From the NCBI RefSeq assembly GCF_023343835.1, contig NC_064442.1, positions 17,656,501 through 17,720,500 on the forward strand: a DNA stretch of 64,000 nucleotides, read 5' to 3'. A program made the position numbers and the translations under genes. Below are positions 13,255 through 24,989 of this stretch, one piece after another. How positions within the stretch are numbered: position 1 is the stretch's first letter; the number at the start of each line of letters is the position of its first letter. Source of the DNA: Lagopus muta (lineage: Eukaryota > Chordata > Aves > Galliformes > Phasianidae). Under the pieces are notes generated by a model that saw only the letters and a program-made list of their open reading frames with translations, did no database searches and was not told the DNA's origin.

Positions 13255-13500
13255 ACAGTGCCGCAGCTCTCATGGTTAAAATTTTCTCTTCTGATTTCTA
13301 GCCCACAACAGCCAGTTTAAGCCTATTTGTTCTTGTGCCAGCACAGTCTTTTAGCTTAAATGGTTCTTTTCTGTACCTGGTGTTTTCTTGCTTGGTATAT
13401 TTATGGGAAGCAATCATATCACTGCTTTTTCTGCCTTTGCTGGGCTCAACAATCCGAGTGCTCTCAGTCTCCTCTCATAAGCCAGGCTCTCCATCCCCAG
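13255..13500 (-). mobile_element. Ancient CR1/L3-like LINE 3' relic
   Basis: Read on the minus strand, the block follows the order of old CR1/L3 3' ends: a segment resembling 'gaggagactgagagcactcgg', then tatgattgcttcccataaatataccaagcaag, then atttaagctaaaagactgtg and gcacaagaacaaataggcttaaactgg, then a gaaatcagaaga segment. It is much more diverged than the other CR1 copies here and probably predates modern birds. The family call is from memory of the consensus order. Confidence 0.6.
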
Positions 13501-13689
13501 CCACGACGAGCGCTCTGCACTGCTGCCATACAAATCCATCTCCCTGGGTGCTCTTGGTGACACACGGAGCCTCGGTGCCCCCTGTGCCCCATGCCACTGC
13601 CACCCTGCCAGGTCCCACCATGGCCACAAGGCCTTTGCGCGGCCTCACCCCACGAGCACAGGCGGGAGATGGTATCACCATGCTCCGAT

Positions 13690-13920
13690 GGCCACTAATA
13701 ACTTTACCTCCGCTGTGCTATTCTCAGCAGAGATAAACCTCCAGTGTCTGATGAGCCAGAACAGAAATATCCAATGGCTCTCCCTTCTTTTCTATTTTTG
13801 CTGCAAGCTGGTTAACCCTGAAATCCAATTACTGCTCATTACTCGGTGGAACTTGCCTCTTATCAAACGGGCACACTGCGAGGCCGATACACCGGCTCCC
13901 AGTGCTAATGGAGCTGCAAA
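13690..13920. promoter_or_regulatory. Possible conserved non-coding element
   Basis: AT-enriched block with cactaataactttacctc, gaaatccaattactgctcat and gctgcaaattactgctgcca. It lies between the old LINE relic and a younger CR1. No exon is evident. The call rests on composition and motifs. Confidence 0.22.
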
Positions 13921-14084
13921 TTACTGCTGCCACGCTGATGGACGGGCGGGTGTGAGCCTGGGGTCACACTGTAGGACAGCTGCCAGCCCTGCTGTGCCAT
14001 CACAGGGACACGGGTGGGCGATGGGCAGCCTTTCAGTGCAGCTGAACTGGGCACGGGCATGGCATTGCTCTGGGACAGCCCCAG

Positions 14085-14245
14085 GGTGTCCACAGCTCCC
14101 AGTGCATGAAGGCATTCAAGGCCAGGCTGGATGTGGCTCTGGGCAGCCTGGTCTGGTGGTTGGCGAGCCTGCACACAGCAAGTGGGTTGAAACCAGATGA
14201 TCATTGTGGTCCTTTTGAACCCAGGCCATTCTATGATTTTATGAG
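14085..14245 (+). mobile_element. CR1 LINE 3' fragment, chicken-type
   Basis: Plus-strand CR1 end: ggcattcaaggccaggctgg, gtgggttgaaaccagatgat, cattgtggtccttttgaacc, and the tail attctatgattttatgag. The wording matches the CR1 type also present in PTPN9 intron 9. Truncated 3' end only. Confidence 0.85.
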
Positions 14246-14429
14246 TCTACGATTGAGCATGGAGCAGTGCTGGTGCAGCCCTGGGGGATGTCGGGGCTGT
14301 GGGCTCAGGTCCCAGCACAGCACGCAGCAGGAGATGAGCTGAAGAGTGCTCAGAAACCCGAAGTGCTCCTCTGCACCAAACGGCTTCCCCCAGCCCTGCA
14401 CTGCAAGAGGAATCAGAGGGAGCAGATGA

Positions 14430-14680
14430 AAGAGCAAATCTAATAAAGGGAGTTTTAATCAGAGCAAAAGTGAGCGGGGAGGGGAGGGGGGGACAGCTCA
14501 GAGTTGTACACTGGCTGGGAGCCGGTCCTTCGTTATCACAAACACATGATCAGAACTTAATAGTGTTTGACGTTTCATTAATTTAACCCGGGAGTCTTGG
14601 GAATAGAGAGAGAGAAAGAAAGAACATTATTAATTTTAAAGACCTCCTCCCGGAAGGGCTCACGCTGAAAAAGAAAAGAG
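14430..14680. promoter_or_regulatory. AT-rich block, possible conserved non-coding element
   Basis: Contains aaatctaataaagggagttttaatc, gtttgacgtttcattaattt and acattattaattttaaagac, together with a short (GA)n run. No exon is recognisable. The call is low confidence. Confidence 0.22.
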
Positions 14681-17130
14681 AAACGTTAGAAGAGAACTGT
14701 TTCTTTATGCTTTTCCCCACTTTCCCCCTCTGTCTTTTCTCCTCTGGCTGCAGGAGCTTGTTAGCCATCAAAAACCCAGGGCTGGGCTGCAGAGCCTTCC
14801 CAGCCCTGTAAGGCAAGGGTAGGATGGATGAGTTGCCCTGAGAATCACCACAACCCCCTGCACAGCACCAGGAACTGAAATAGCCGTCCCCAGCCCCAAA
14901 GGCACGGCAGCGGCAAGCAGCGCTTTCATCTCCGCTCTTTGCTTCGACCTGGTGGAGCTGGATGAGAAGCTGCCAAAAATAGGAGAACGAGGACACCGAC
15001 TCTTTTGTGAGGGCTGCTGCGCTTCAAGAGGCGGATCTGAAGGGAGGCAATGGGAAAAGGATGGGAGAGGGAGCACGGGGCTGTGCAGGAGCCCAGGGGA
15101 GATGCTGCGCTTCGGAGCGCCGTGGGGTCCCTGTTGGCCATCACCTCTTCCCAGCCATCCCAGCACCGTGCAGGAGGAGGCTGAGGTCCAGATGCTGAGG
15201 CTGTGCCTCTCACTCCCTTTTTATTGCCGCCGTCTGACAGAGAAGAAATACAGAGGGGATATTTACGAGCCCTCCAATAGGTCGGTTTGGCTCCGGGCGG
15301 GCTGCGTTTCAAGCACCTCCACCGTTAGAAAGCATTAAGAGCATCTGAGATATTTACAGCGCTGACAGCTGGAGACAGACACAGGTTACAGCCCCGTGCA
15401 CCTGGAGCTTGGCTGCATTTGGGTGCTGCTGCCCTGCTCTGGGATTGTGGCACCCATCCTCCTCTCCCACCCTCCCTCGAGCTCGTGTTTATTTTCCTGC
15501 TCTGCTTTTGCATCCTATTCATCTGTCTCTCTTGCCATCTCGCCTCCCCGATCCTGAAAGCCTTGTCAGGAGCAAACAGAGCGAGCCCCGCATCTCCCAG
15601 TGCTATTTACCAAATAAGGCCTGGAGTCAGATTTTATTTCAGAACAGGGAAATGAACTGGATGCAAGTAGGGCAGGAGGCTCACTGTGAATAGCAACGAT
15701 GGCAGAGAAGCTGATGTGCAGGGAGGGGCAGAGACCCGCATCCCCCCCAGTCACCCACCCAGGGGTCTGCATGGCCCAGGGGGAGGATATGTCCTGTGCT
15801 GTAGGGCCAGACCCCTCACCATGCCCCCAGTGGGTGATGTGCCAGCACTAACGAGCTGCCTCCTCCCCCTGGCAGCTCTGCAGCGAGTCGCTGACGAGCC
15901 CTCCTTGGGGGCTGCTTGAGAGCTGGGATGCAGGCAGAATATTTTACAGCAGGCAATAGCAGCGTGGTAGATATTTCTGCATGCTACAGCGAGACCTTGT
16001 ACAGGACGGCTGGGAAGAGGCCCTGTGCTGGGCAGGCTGTGGGGAGGAGCGGGGCATTTCCTCTGTGTCCTTCTCAAATATCCAAATTCCAGACAGGACA
16101 GAGCCCCTGTAGCACCTCTACACCTCTAGGAGCTCCTCCAACCTCCTCCTGCACATGCTTGCCCACACATGGCTCATGTAGTTAGGTTGTCTGATGGCAC
16201 TGGGCTAAAAAGTGACCAAAAATGTATTTTTTGCAGGCAATCCACCACCCTTCCAGCAAACAGCCTTTAAAGAGGGGCTTGGCCCCATGCCCAACAAAGT
16301 TAACTTCAATCGACTCAAACACATTTCTCTTCAGGCCCTCCCTGGCTTTTCCAGAGCGCCGTGCAGTAGAGCAATGCCACAGCCACTGAATTCAGCTCGC
16401 TGTGTTCCATGCAGAGAGACCCCTTTGGTATTACCTTTCCCAGAGCCACACAGGCTGCCCAACAAACCTCCACCTTGCTTTAAAGGTTGAAAGAAGGGTT
16501 ATTGCTTTAAAGAGATGCATTTGGCCTTAAATCCCTTTACCTGGGGAGCAGAAGTGATTCCGGCCCGCGCGGCCAAGGGAAGCACATCAACCCCTGGTGG
16601 AAACGTGAATTATTGAGGTCTAGGGGTTGGCGGTGCACCCACTGCGGGCAGCCGGTGAATTATTCACAGCCTGAATTTAAGTGGTTCCTGAAATGAAGTG
16701 CTGGAGAAGGGCACCCCAAGGGGTTCCGGGCTGGTTGGGCTCCAGAAGAAAGCAAAGGGAAGGAGTGAGAGCTGTGTTCCAGCTGTATGAAGTGAGGATA
16801 CAGACGGCGTGGCCCAGCCCTGGGCAGCCTGCCCAGAGCAGCATTGGGATGAACTCCCCATCGCTCTTGGAGCTCCTTGAGGCAAACCCAGGCCCCAGGA
16901 AGCGGATCCGGCCCCTCCAGCACTGCCCTGGGAAGCTCTCTGGAAGCAGCCGTGGGCCCTCCAGCACTCTCAGCCCCCGCTGATTGCAATCAGTGCTTCA
17001 TTCACATGCTTCTGTTTACCCATTTTCCAGGAGATCTCATCCTAATGAGGGAGCCAGGCAATCAGGCAGCCTCCTGGGAGGGAGGGATGTGGGGTTGTAG
17101 GTGCCTGGCAAGCAGCATCCAAGCACCTCT

Positions 17131-17970
17131 GGCTAGGTACCACATATCCCTGGTCAGGTACTGTGCATTCCCAGTTGGATGCCGTGCATTCCCAGCTGGG
17201 TATCACACATCCAGAGTTGGGAACCACACATCCCCTATTGGGTAACACACATCCCCAGTTGGGAAGCACAACTCCCTGGTTGGACACCACCCAAATTGGG
17301 CACAACTCATCCCTGTTGGGTACCACAAGTCCCCATTTGGGCATCACTCGTGTCCAATTGGGTACCACACAGCCCTAGTTGGGCACCACTCAGCCCTCTT
17401 GAGCACTATTCATGCCCCACTGGGAGCCCCACTTCCCCAGTTGGGCACCACTCATCTCCAGTTGGGTACTGTACATCTCCAGTTGATCACCATTCATCTC
17501 CAGTTGATCACCACTCATCTCCAGTTGGGTACTGCACATCTCCAGTTGATCACCATTCATCTCCAGTTGATCACCACTCATCTCCAGTTGGGTACTGCAC
17601 ATCTCCAGTTGATCACCACTCATCTCCAGTTGATCACCACTCATCTCCAGTTGAGCACCACTCATCTCCAGTTAGGTACTGCAAATCTCCAGTTGATCAC
17701 CACTCATCTCCAGTTGGGTACTGCACATCTCCACTTGGCCACCACTCATCCTCAGTTGGACAATGCACATCCCCACTTGGGCACCACACATCTCCTGTTG
17801 TGTACCACTCATCCCCCTTCATCTCCATTCATCTCCAATTGGATCCTGCACATACCCAGTTGGGCACCACTCATCTCCAGTTGAGCACCACTCAGTTCCA
17901 GTTGGGTACCATGCATCCCCAGTGGGGCACCTTGGCTGGGTTCCATTCATCCCTGGCTGAGTGCTGTGCT
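17131..17970. repeat. 21-bp minisatellite, about 40 units
   Basis: The unit is close to agttgggtaccactcatctcc. Sub-types alternate (agttgatcaccactcatctc against agttgggtactgcacatctc), forming a 63-bp three-unit higher-order array near 17460-17620. Divergence rises toward both ends. Because 21 is divisible by three and the unit lacks stops in several frames, long frames of seven-residue repeats result: a plus-strand frame of 325 codons across the whole array and shorter ones on both strands. No promoter, signal peptide or non-repeat domain supports translation. Confidence 0.92.
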
Positions 17971-18149
17971 GTAGGAGCTGGTATGAGCCCCCAGGTTACA
18001 GCAGAGCTTAGGCCAGGATCTATTGCACATAACACAGGTGAAGGAGATGGATCTGAGGGGGAGGCAGGATGGAACAAGAGGGATTTAGCAACAAGGCAAA
18101 AAATAGCCTTAAAAATATGGCAGGCGAGCAAACAACACTGGTTCCCAGC

Positions 18150-18420
18150 ACCATGAGGATGAGTTAAATCCTGGCTGGTGTAATTCAGCAGAGATCCCGG
18201 GAAGCCGTTGGAGCTGCAGTAATTTACTATAACTGCTAGTTTGGCTTGGCTGAAATGCTGGGTTTTATGAACACTGGGATTGGGGTGCGTGAGGGGAGGA
18301 GAGGCAAGTGGGGAAGGGTTTATTTACACTGCAGATAAGGAGCTGCTTCAACTGATTCGGAGCACAGGTGAATAATTAATTGCACCTTTAAGGCACCCAG
18401 CTCTTAATAACCCTCCCCAC
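18150..18420. promoter_or_regulatory. Possible conserved non-coding element
   Basis: Follows the minisatellite closely and holds gtaatttactataactgcta, ggtgaataattaattgcacc and cagctcttaataacc. AT-rich with homeodomain-type cores, no frame of note. The call rests on composition only. Confidence 0.25.
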
Positions 18421-18789
18421 GGTGGTTGTGCACAGGGAAGGGGATGATGCTCTGTGCCCCCCCAGCTCTGGCTCTGTTCTTCCTGCCACCCAGCTGCTCC
18501 TGACACCTGGATGTCACATCAGTGCTGTAATGACAGCACTGTGAGATAGGGGGAAAAAGAAAAAAACATCCTATTACTACATGGAAAATATTTATATCAC
18601 CTCCGACTCTGCGAGGTGCAGACTGCTAATTGAGCACAGAGGTGGGTTTGCCTGCAGCACCCAGCCCGTAGAGCTGCCCTATATCCTGCATGGGGCAGAA
18701 CCCCAGCCCCCAGAGCTCACATTTGGGGCACACGGGTGCTGCAGATCAGAGAAACTCCTTCACAGCAGCACTGACAGTTTTTCTAAAGC

Positions 18790-18900
18790 GCAGTCTCCCC
18801 GGAGCTACTAATAATTACTCCAGACCCAGACATTAAAGCACCACCAAAGAAAAAAAAAAAATTGGTTTTAATTAAAAAATTAATTTTTCCTGACAGACGC
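18790..18900. promoter_or_regulatory. TTAATTA-rich island with an A-tract
   Basis: A run of A residues (18849-18860) is followed by ttttaattaaaaaattaatttttcc, nearly palindromic around paired ATTAAT cores. Another such cluster, gcaaattaatag and gcaattaattaatcgcaaat, lies at 19320-19360. A homeodomain-binding role is inferred. Confidence 0.28.
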
Positions 18901-20029
18901 GCTGATGCTAACTTGGCACGGCGTTCGCTGGGGAGAGGAAAGCCCTGAGGCTGTGCAGTGGGGGCACGGGGCTGTCCATTAACTGGTGGAACCCCCAGCA
19001 TCCCCTCTCCATCCTGCTGTGTCCCAGAGCAGAGTTAAGGGGATGGTGCCATGGCAGCTGGCTGCTATGGGAGGGGACATCAGATACGTGGCCAGTGGAA
19101 ACGCTGCCACTTCTCAAAGGGTCTCAAAGGGTCCAATATGGGGAAAGAAGGAGTGCAGACCACCTCCTCCCCAGCTGTGGCTCTGTGGGGTGGGCATGGA
19201 TGGCTCCTTCCTTCTGCACCCTCACGAAACTGAATGCTGCTCATTCACACTGCAGAACCCAGCACCCTGCTGCAACATCCCTGCCAGCTGTGACCTCATC
19301 CCCCAACCATCATATTCAGGAGCAAATTAATAGGAGCAGCAATTAATTAATCGCAAATAACCGCTTGCTGCTGCCTATGAGTGCCCAGGGCCAGCTGCAG
19401 CCTTGCTCCAGATCCCGCCCCAGGAGCACTCAGCTCATAACCAACCCCAAATTGCAGCCGACCCCAAATTGCAGCCAACCACATGGGGTCCTTCTCCAGG
19501 CCCGGCACTGAATCGTGCTTTGCTGGTTGTTTTTCTCCTTCTCTCCGAGAGAACTTCATCAATCTTGGAAATCATCAAAAAGAAATGCAGCTCTGATGCT
19601 CAGTGAGTGCAGTTAAAGTTACTTCCTGGCAATATAAACCATGGCTGTAAAGTCAAACATTCCTCTGCCATAACACAAAACAAAATGAGGGCTGGGGGGG
19701 AGAGGGAGGGGAAGCAGAAAGAGCCCCATCTCAGCTCCCAGCACTGAGACACGATCCAGGTAGGGCATCTCAGGGCACTTCTCATCACCAGGTGGCCCCA
19801 CTCCCATCCCATTCATGACCCCAATGTGTTGTAGCCCCCCTGCTCAGTGCCACCCCCACTGCAGAGCCCTTGGTTTGCTCTCCTGCTTTTTGCACCTCAC
19901 TTTATTAGTGCTGCCTTGGAGCTGTGCACAATTAGAAGTATATTTGTGGTTTAAAAAAAAAAAACAAACAAAAAAACAAAACAGCAGAGCTCACACCCAG
20001 CTCTACAGCAACACCAAAATTAGTCCATA

Positions 20030-21000
20030 TTGCCTTTAGCTGCTTATATTGATTACCCTGCCAGCTGATTTGAATAATTAAGGCCAGATGGACCCTATTT
20101 ATATGTTTGTGGGAACAACCCTAGGAGTTATCCCTTGGGGGCAAGTGTAGGGGTTGCTGTTGTATCTTCCTCTGCTGCCTGTTTCTACCCTGTTGCATCC
20201 CTAAGCAGTGCTTCTGCAGCAACCCGTGGGCAGCGGGCAGCATTAGTGCTCCTCTTTATCCAGGAATAATTGCTGTTGGTGTGCTGATAGCATCCCTTAT
20301 GCAAACAGTGCTATAAAGGCTAGCCAGCCGTGCGCTGATGGCGGTGAGTAAGTGGAGCTGGTGGTGGTAGAGGGTGAATGGGGCTGTGGTGGGGACAGGG
20401 ATGTCCTCAGTGCTCAGCCCTACGCCGGGGCAGGGAGGTGGCTGTCTGACCCTCAGCATCTCCTCAGGCTCCAGCAGTGCGTCACAGCAAGCAATCTGCA
20501 GGTGTTTATTGTCTGGGAATTGCTGTCAGGCCTCGCTGGGTTTATTTATGCATACTTCCCAAACCTGGAAATAGATTTGTATACAGAGCTGTGACGTGCT
20601 CCAGAGCTGGTGGCCCCAGCCCTGCAGCAACAGCTGGGGGCTGTCCTGCAGCTGTCTGTCCTTACCAACCCCACACCTTGGTGCTGGGGGGTGGCACTTT
20701 GCTGCAGCCCTGCTCCCCACCCGCAGCTGTGACCATGCACGGTGCGTTGCCAGGTGCAGAGCACAGGTTTGTACCCCCCAATCTGGCCCCCTCCCCTCTG
20801 CTTCAGGCTTTGCTCCTCATCCCATTGCTCCCGTGTAGGAGCTCGCTGCCCTGCTTTGGTATTTCCATGCCAGCTTTTTCACTGTGTCCTTCTCTATTAG
20901 TCACAGGAATTAGGGAAGACAGTTGGTATTTCATCATTAGATGTATCACATCCAATAAATTGATCATTATTCTACAATGATTAGCAGCTCAGTTTCCATC
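20030..21000. promoter_or_regulatory. Two AT-rich islands in GC-rich DNA
   Basis: At 20040-20110 lies atttgaataattaaggccag, and at 20890-20990 lie attagtcacaggaattaggg and caataaattgatcattattctacaatga. The sequence between is GC-rich with no convincing exon. Possible enhancers only. Confidence 0.22.
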
Positions 21001-23801
21001 AGTTTGGAGCAGTTCTGTTCTTTTTTTCCCCCTGCCTTCAAGCAGCAGCACGCCTTCTCCTAGGATCTGTTCTAATCAAAGGATCAGAGCTCTGGAAATG
21101 TCCTTTGCACACGTGGGAAGGCTGTTCTCCCTCTCACAGCAAGCGACTTTGAAGCGCTGCATGCAGCCCTGCACCGTGGCGGTGCCTGACCTGCTTTCCT
21201 TGCAGCCGCCTACGTCTGCCCCCACTCCTCCGCTGGAGCCTCCAGAGCTCTCCATGGGGTCGGTTCCTTCCCTTTGCCCCGGCTGCAGGTTACGAGGCGG
21301 GCGGTACTCTCGGTTTTGGGGGATTTTCAGCCATTCTGAGCTGTTTAGGAGCGTTATTCGTGTTTCCAACTTGGGGAAAGTCTCAGGGCGTGAGGACGCA
21401 CAGCCCAGCACAAAGCAGGGGCTGTGTTTGGGTCGGGAGGTGCTGTGGGGTGCAGCAGCCAGCCCCGAGCTGCTGAGGAGCGCAGGGGAAGCCATTTCGG
21501 GCGGCATCTGCGCATCGCCGCGTGTCTGTGCGTTCTGGAGTGCCATCTGCTGGCACCCGGCCCACCGAGGTGCCCCCAAAGCAGCTCCAGAGTCCCTTTG
21601 TGGGGAGCTGCAGACCTCGCTGCACCCCAAAACCGGCCTGAATGGGGAGTGCAGGCAGCCCACGTGCCCTCCCCGGCTCTCCATAGGAGCAGCTTTGGCG
21701 CACCCACGTGTGTGTGGTTCCTTGGTGTGGGGCAGTGCAGTTACCATCTTGCATCCATCAGCTCTAAAGCTCCAAGGATCCAGCGAGCACACAAATCCAA
21801 TTTAGGATCCCATTCCCATCCGGCTGTGGAATGAAGGGCACCAAGGGCACAGAAATCTGATTGTGCCTCGCTGTGCCCGGAGGCATCCCAGTGCTGTGAG
21901 GTTCTCCCAGCAAAGACCACGGAGGCTGTGTGCCCTGCCAGGAAGGAGTGCTCAGACCTCCCCATGCGGTGTTGGGGCTTGCAGATCCCCCAGCACCAGC
22001 TGCAGAACACCTGGGGAAACTGGAGCAGGGCCACAGGAAGGGAAGGGCCGGGCTGGGGGATGGCTCACCAGGGAGCGCTGGGTCCTCTGTCATCTTGGTC
22101 CTTAAATGTTGCATTGCAAACTCACATTTCCCAGCCAAAAACGCCTTTTGCACCAACGCTCCTCCATTTTGCACGGTTACAAATCAGTGGAATGGGACAT
22201 TCCTGATCGTTTCTGAACATCTGCTTTGAAAATGGGGAGATTTATCAAGTCTGACCTTCCCCACGTGCACTTTAGCTTTGATGAAGGAGCAGATTCCAAT
22301 GAAAGCCCACAGGGCTGCTCTGAGAACCATCCCTATCCTCAGCCAAGCCCTGGTGTGCTCTCTCCTCCCAGTGTTACTGGTTTGCACTGGTGATTGGCTG
22401 GGTAAGAAATGGGTTTGATGATCCTGTACTGTTGGCACTGCTGGCACTGGTTTTGGAGAGGTGAAGTCCTTGGTCCCACCAGCCCCATTTGTCCCATAGA
22501 GCAGGGAGGAGATCTTGCCCGATGTGGATGAGGTGGGATGGTGGCACAGATACTGACAGAACCATGGATCTCGTTACCATGGCAATCAGCACAGCCCTCA
22601 AATGATGGCAGGGGTGGGCAAGGGGACATCCCAGCACCCATCCCATGAGCCAAGTTCTGGCCCCACACCGCACACCTGGGGGCTGGTGGTCTGAGCTAAT
22701 TGAATGTTTCTGCTTCCACATCTCCCTTCCCAGCAAATAAAACCAGAGTGAGATAAAAATCTATGGTGCTTAAAGGGGACTCTGCCAAGTACATTTTTAT
22801 CAGCTTCCATTTGCATTTTCCTCTCGTTTTGCTGGCAGCACTGTCTGGGAACGGCGTTTCCCCCCTGGCTGAGCGCTGACCAGCTTCAGCTGGCAGCCCC
22901 CTGCTTCCAGCACGCCCTGTGCACACCCGGCATCCAGCTCACGGAGCCCGTTGGTGCAAACCCCAATGGGGAGTTTGTAAACCCCAACCAGAGCTTGCTT
23001 TGCCTCACGAAACCCCGCACAGCCGCTTTTGGCTGCGCTGGGCAGAGCTGAGGGCTCGCTGTGCTCCTCTCCCTGGGATGCAGCACTGCTGCAGGTGGGA
23101 GTGCCACAGGTGGGGGTGCCGCAGGGAAAAGGAAACGCCGTTTGTCCCGCTCTCGTGAACATTACGGCGTGTCTGGAGCCTTAATTTATACCCCGGCTCC
23201 CGGAATTAACAGCTGGAAAGAGAATATTAGCTTTTGGTTAAAAGCCGCGGATTTCAGCCTGAGACATCCTCGCTACTCCGCCCCATCAATCCTGGCAGAA
23301 TTACAGCCCCCAGAGCCGCAAGCCCCTGCGCTGCGCTCCCGCTGGGGGTCCTCCTCGCGATGAACCAACGCAGCTCCAGGAAGGCTCTCCTCGACTCCAA
23401 AAATCCCTGCAACCTCTCTCCCTGCACCGTTTTCCTCCTGTCCTCCCCGGGCCGAGCCGCAGGGACCAACCCCACAGCAGCTCAGCCCTCGTCCCTAATC
23501 GATGCCCACGTCCCCGCCGGGCGACGTCCCCGCAGCCGCGGAACGCTGGTGCCATCTCCCGGCACCGTGGGTCCCGGCTGGGTGGGCACGGCACTGCAAC
23601 GGCTGGCGCTCCGTGTCTCAGCCGGGTTTCCTCGTTTCTCTCCCCGTGCAGGAGCCGCCGAGCTGCCAAACCCCAGCAGCAGCAGCGGTGAATGCGCTCG
23701 CTGCTGCCAGCACCGGATGGGACAGCCCAGCCAAGGGCTGCGCGCTCCAGGCAGACCCTGCGCACACCAAAGGGGGCTCTGAGCGGCTGGTGGAGCTGTG
23801 G

Positions 23802-23857
23802 GCGTCCCTGTTCATTGCAAGGGATGGCCTTGAAGGGTCCATTCCGACTCAATTCTA
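23802..23857 (+). mobile_element. CR1 LINE tail fragment
   Basis: A short plus-strand 3' tail: gtccctgttcattgcaaggg, ggccttgaagggtccattcc, gactcaattcta. It resembles the last 60 bases of CR1 and is too short for subfamily assignment. Confidence 0.65.
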
Positions 23858-23989
23858 GCCTCCTGAGCAGGTAATGGAGATGACCCGGATCGCATCCTCC
23901 TCTCCATCCGTCCCACAGGATGAGCACAAGAAGGACGGAGCGAACGTGAAGCAAGGCACAGCTCCATTGCAGCCCTGGAGATGAAGAGC

Positions 23990-24330
23990 AGGAAGGGGAA
24001 TACTTGGCAAAATTGAATCTGTACAAATCAGCGAGTCTGGATAATATGTAACCCACAGACTAAATAGAATTAGCTAATGAACTTAGCGAGCCCCTGACGA
24101 TTATTCATAAAAAGTCAGTGAGAGAATGGCACATCCCGGGTTTATTTAATGTCTTTATTAATGATCTGAAAGCAAGAGTAAACAACACATTAATTACGGC
24201 TGCGGATGACTTGGAGCTGCAAGGTGTTGCAGATGCTGGCAAAGTGGCACCGCGGGCCCTAATGAGGTTGGAAGTAATGCAGTGGGGAGCGAGCTGAGCA
24301 TCATCCATCAGCAGGATGCGTCCCGGGGGA
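23990..24330 (+). mobile_element. Ancient CR1/L3-like LINE relic (ORF2 remnant)
   Basis: On the plus strand, tagctaatgaacttagcgagcccctgacgattattcataaaaagtcag and the following gtttatttaatgtctttattaatgatctg match the order of old CR1/L3 reverse-transcriptase coding DNA. Translation gives LFNVFINDL followed, after a gap, by ADDLELQG, the FINDL...ADDTKL signature seen in CR1 ORF2. It is heavily decayed and about 600 bp upstream of the CSPG4 start codon. The subfamily is uncertain. Confidence 0.65.
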
Positions 24331-24719
24331 GTGGGACCTGAGACATCAATGGGAGAGAGGGGGGAGGTGTGAGCTTCACTGGGTCTCAGCAGGAAGCCTG
24401 GCATTGGGAGGATGGAGAGAGGAGCCCAGTGAGCGGGGCAAGCTTTGTACACAGTCCCAATGAGAACGCTGTAGCCCAAAGAAGAACCATTGGCTTGGCA
24501 CCCCAAGGCTCCAGAACGGGGAGTAAAGACTTTGCTCATCATGCTCAGTGTCCAAGCACTGCCTGGCACTCCCTGTCCTGCTGCAGGCTCTTGGCAGCCC
24601 CTTCCATGGGCGGCAGCACCCAGAGGTGCCTGCTCAGCCCCACAGCCCCAGGGCGGGCACTTCTGTTCTGCCCTCGCACCGCCCCGGTAGGAACAAGGGC
24701 GCTTTGAGAGCAGGGTGGG

Positions 24720-24898
24720 CCACGGAGCGGGAGGCCTCTAGCCCTTTAAGAGGGGAAATTTGTAATCCGAGCGAATTCCTCCTTTCTGACAGGCGGGAGA
24801 GCCGCCGGTCCCTCCCTCGCTGCACTTTATTAAATATAGTAGTGGAGCCGCCGTCGGCTGGGAGCGGGCGCGGGCGGAGAGCTCCGTCCAGGAGCACC
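24720..24898 (+). promoter_or_regulatory. CSPG4 putative core promoter and 5' leader
   Basis: Upstream of the start codon are gccctttaagaggggaaatttg (24740-24761), a GC-rich stretch, and a TATA-like ctttattaaatatagta at 24825-24841. Initiation about 25-30 bases after the TATA-like box would give a leader of only some 30-45 nt with no upstream ATG. The start site is inferred from spacing. Confidence 0.5.
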
Positions 24899-24989
24899 AT
24901 GGCACCCCGACGTGGTCCCCACGCACTGCTGCTGCTGCTGCTGCTGGTCCACCAGCCCCCTGCCTTCCATGCGGGACCCTCAGCTGCAG
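24899..24989 (+). CDS. CSPG4: CSPG4 coding exon 1
   Basis: Encodes residues 1-30 and the first base of codon 31. The leader MAPRRGPHALLLLLLLV has seven consecutive CTG codons. The donor is cag then gtaagt. Confidence 0.93.

Larger units (their letters stand above)
1..24700. other. Gene-poor region upstream of CSPG4
   Basis: I find no exon that I can assign to a known protein on either strand. Open frames here are short, or sit in GC-rich or tandem-repeat DNA and have low-complexity translations. What the stretch does hold is listed separately: CR1 fragments, two old LINE relics, an orphan CpG island, a 21-bp minisatellite, and AT-rich islands separated by GC-rich filler. In human the neighbours on this side of CSPG4 are ODF3L1 and UBE2Q2 (recalled), and I saw no trace of either. 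Undetected small or non-coding exons cannot be excluded. Confidence 0.6.

Noticed and set aside
21076-21834. Open frames of 235-238 codons on both strands
   Set aside because: Both strands are equally open, there are no motifs, and no flanking splice sites make sense.
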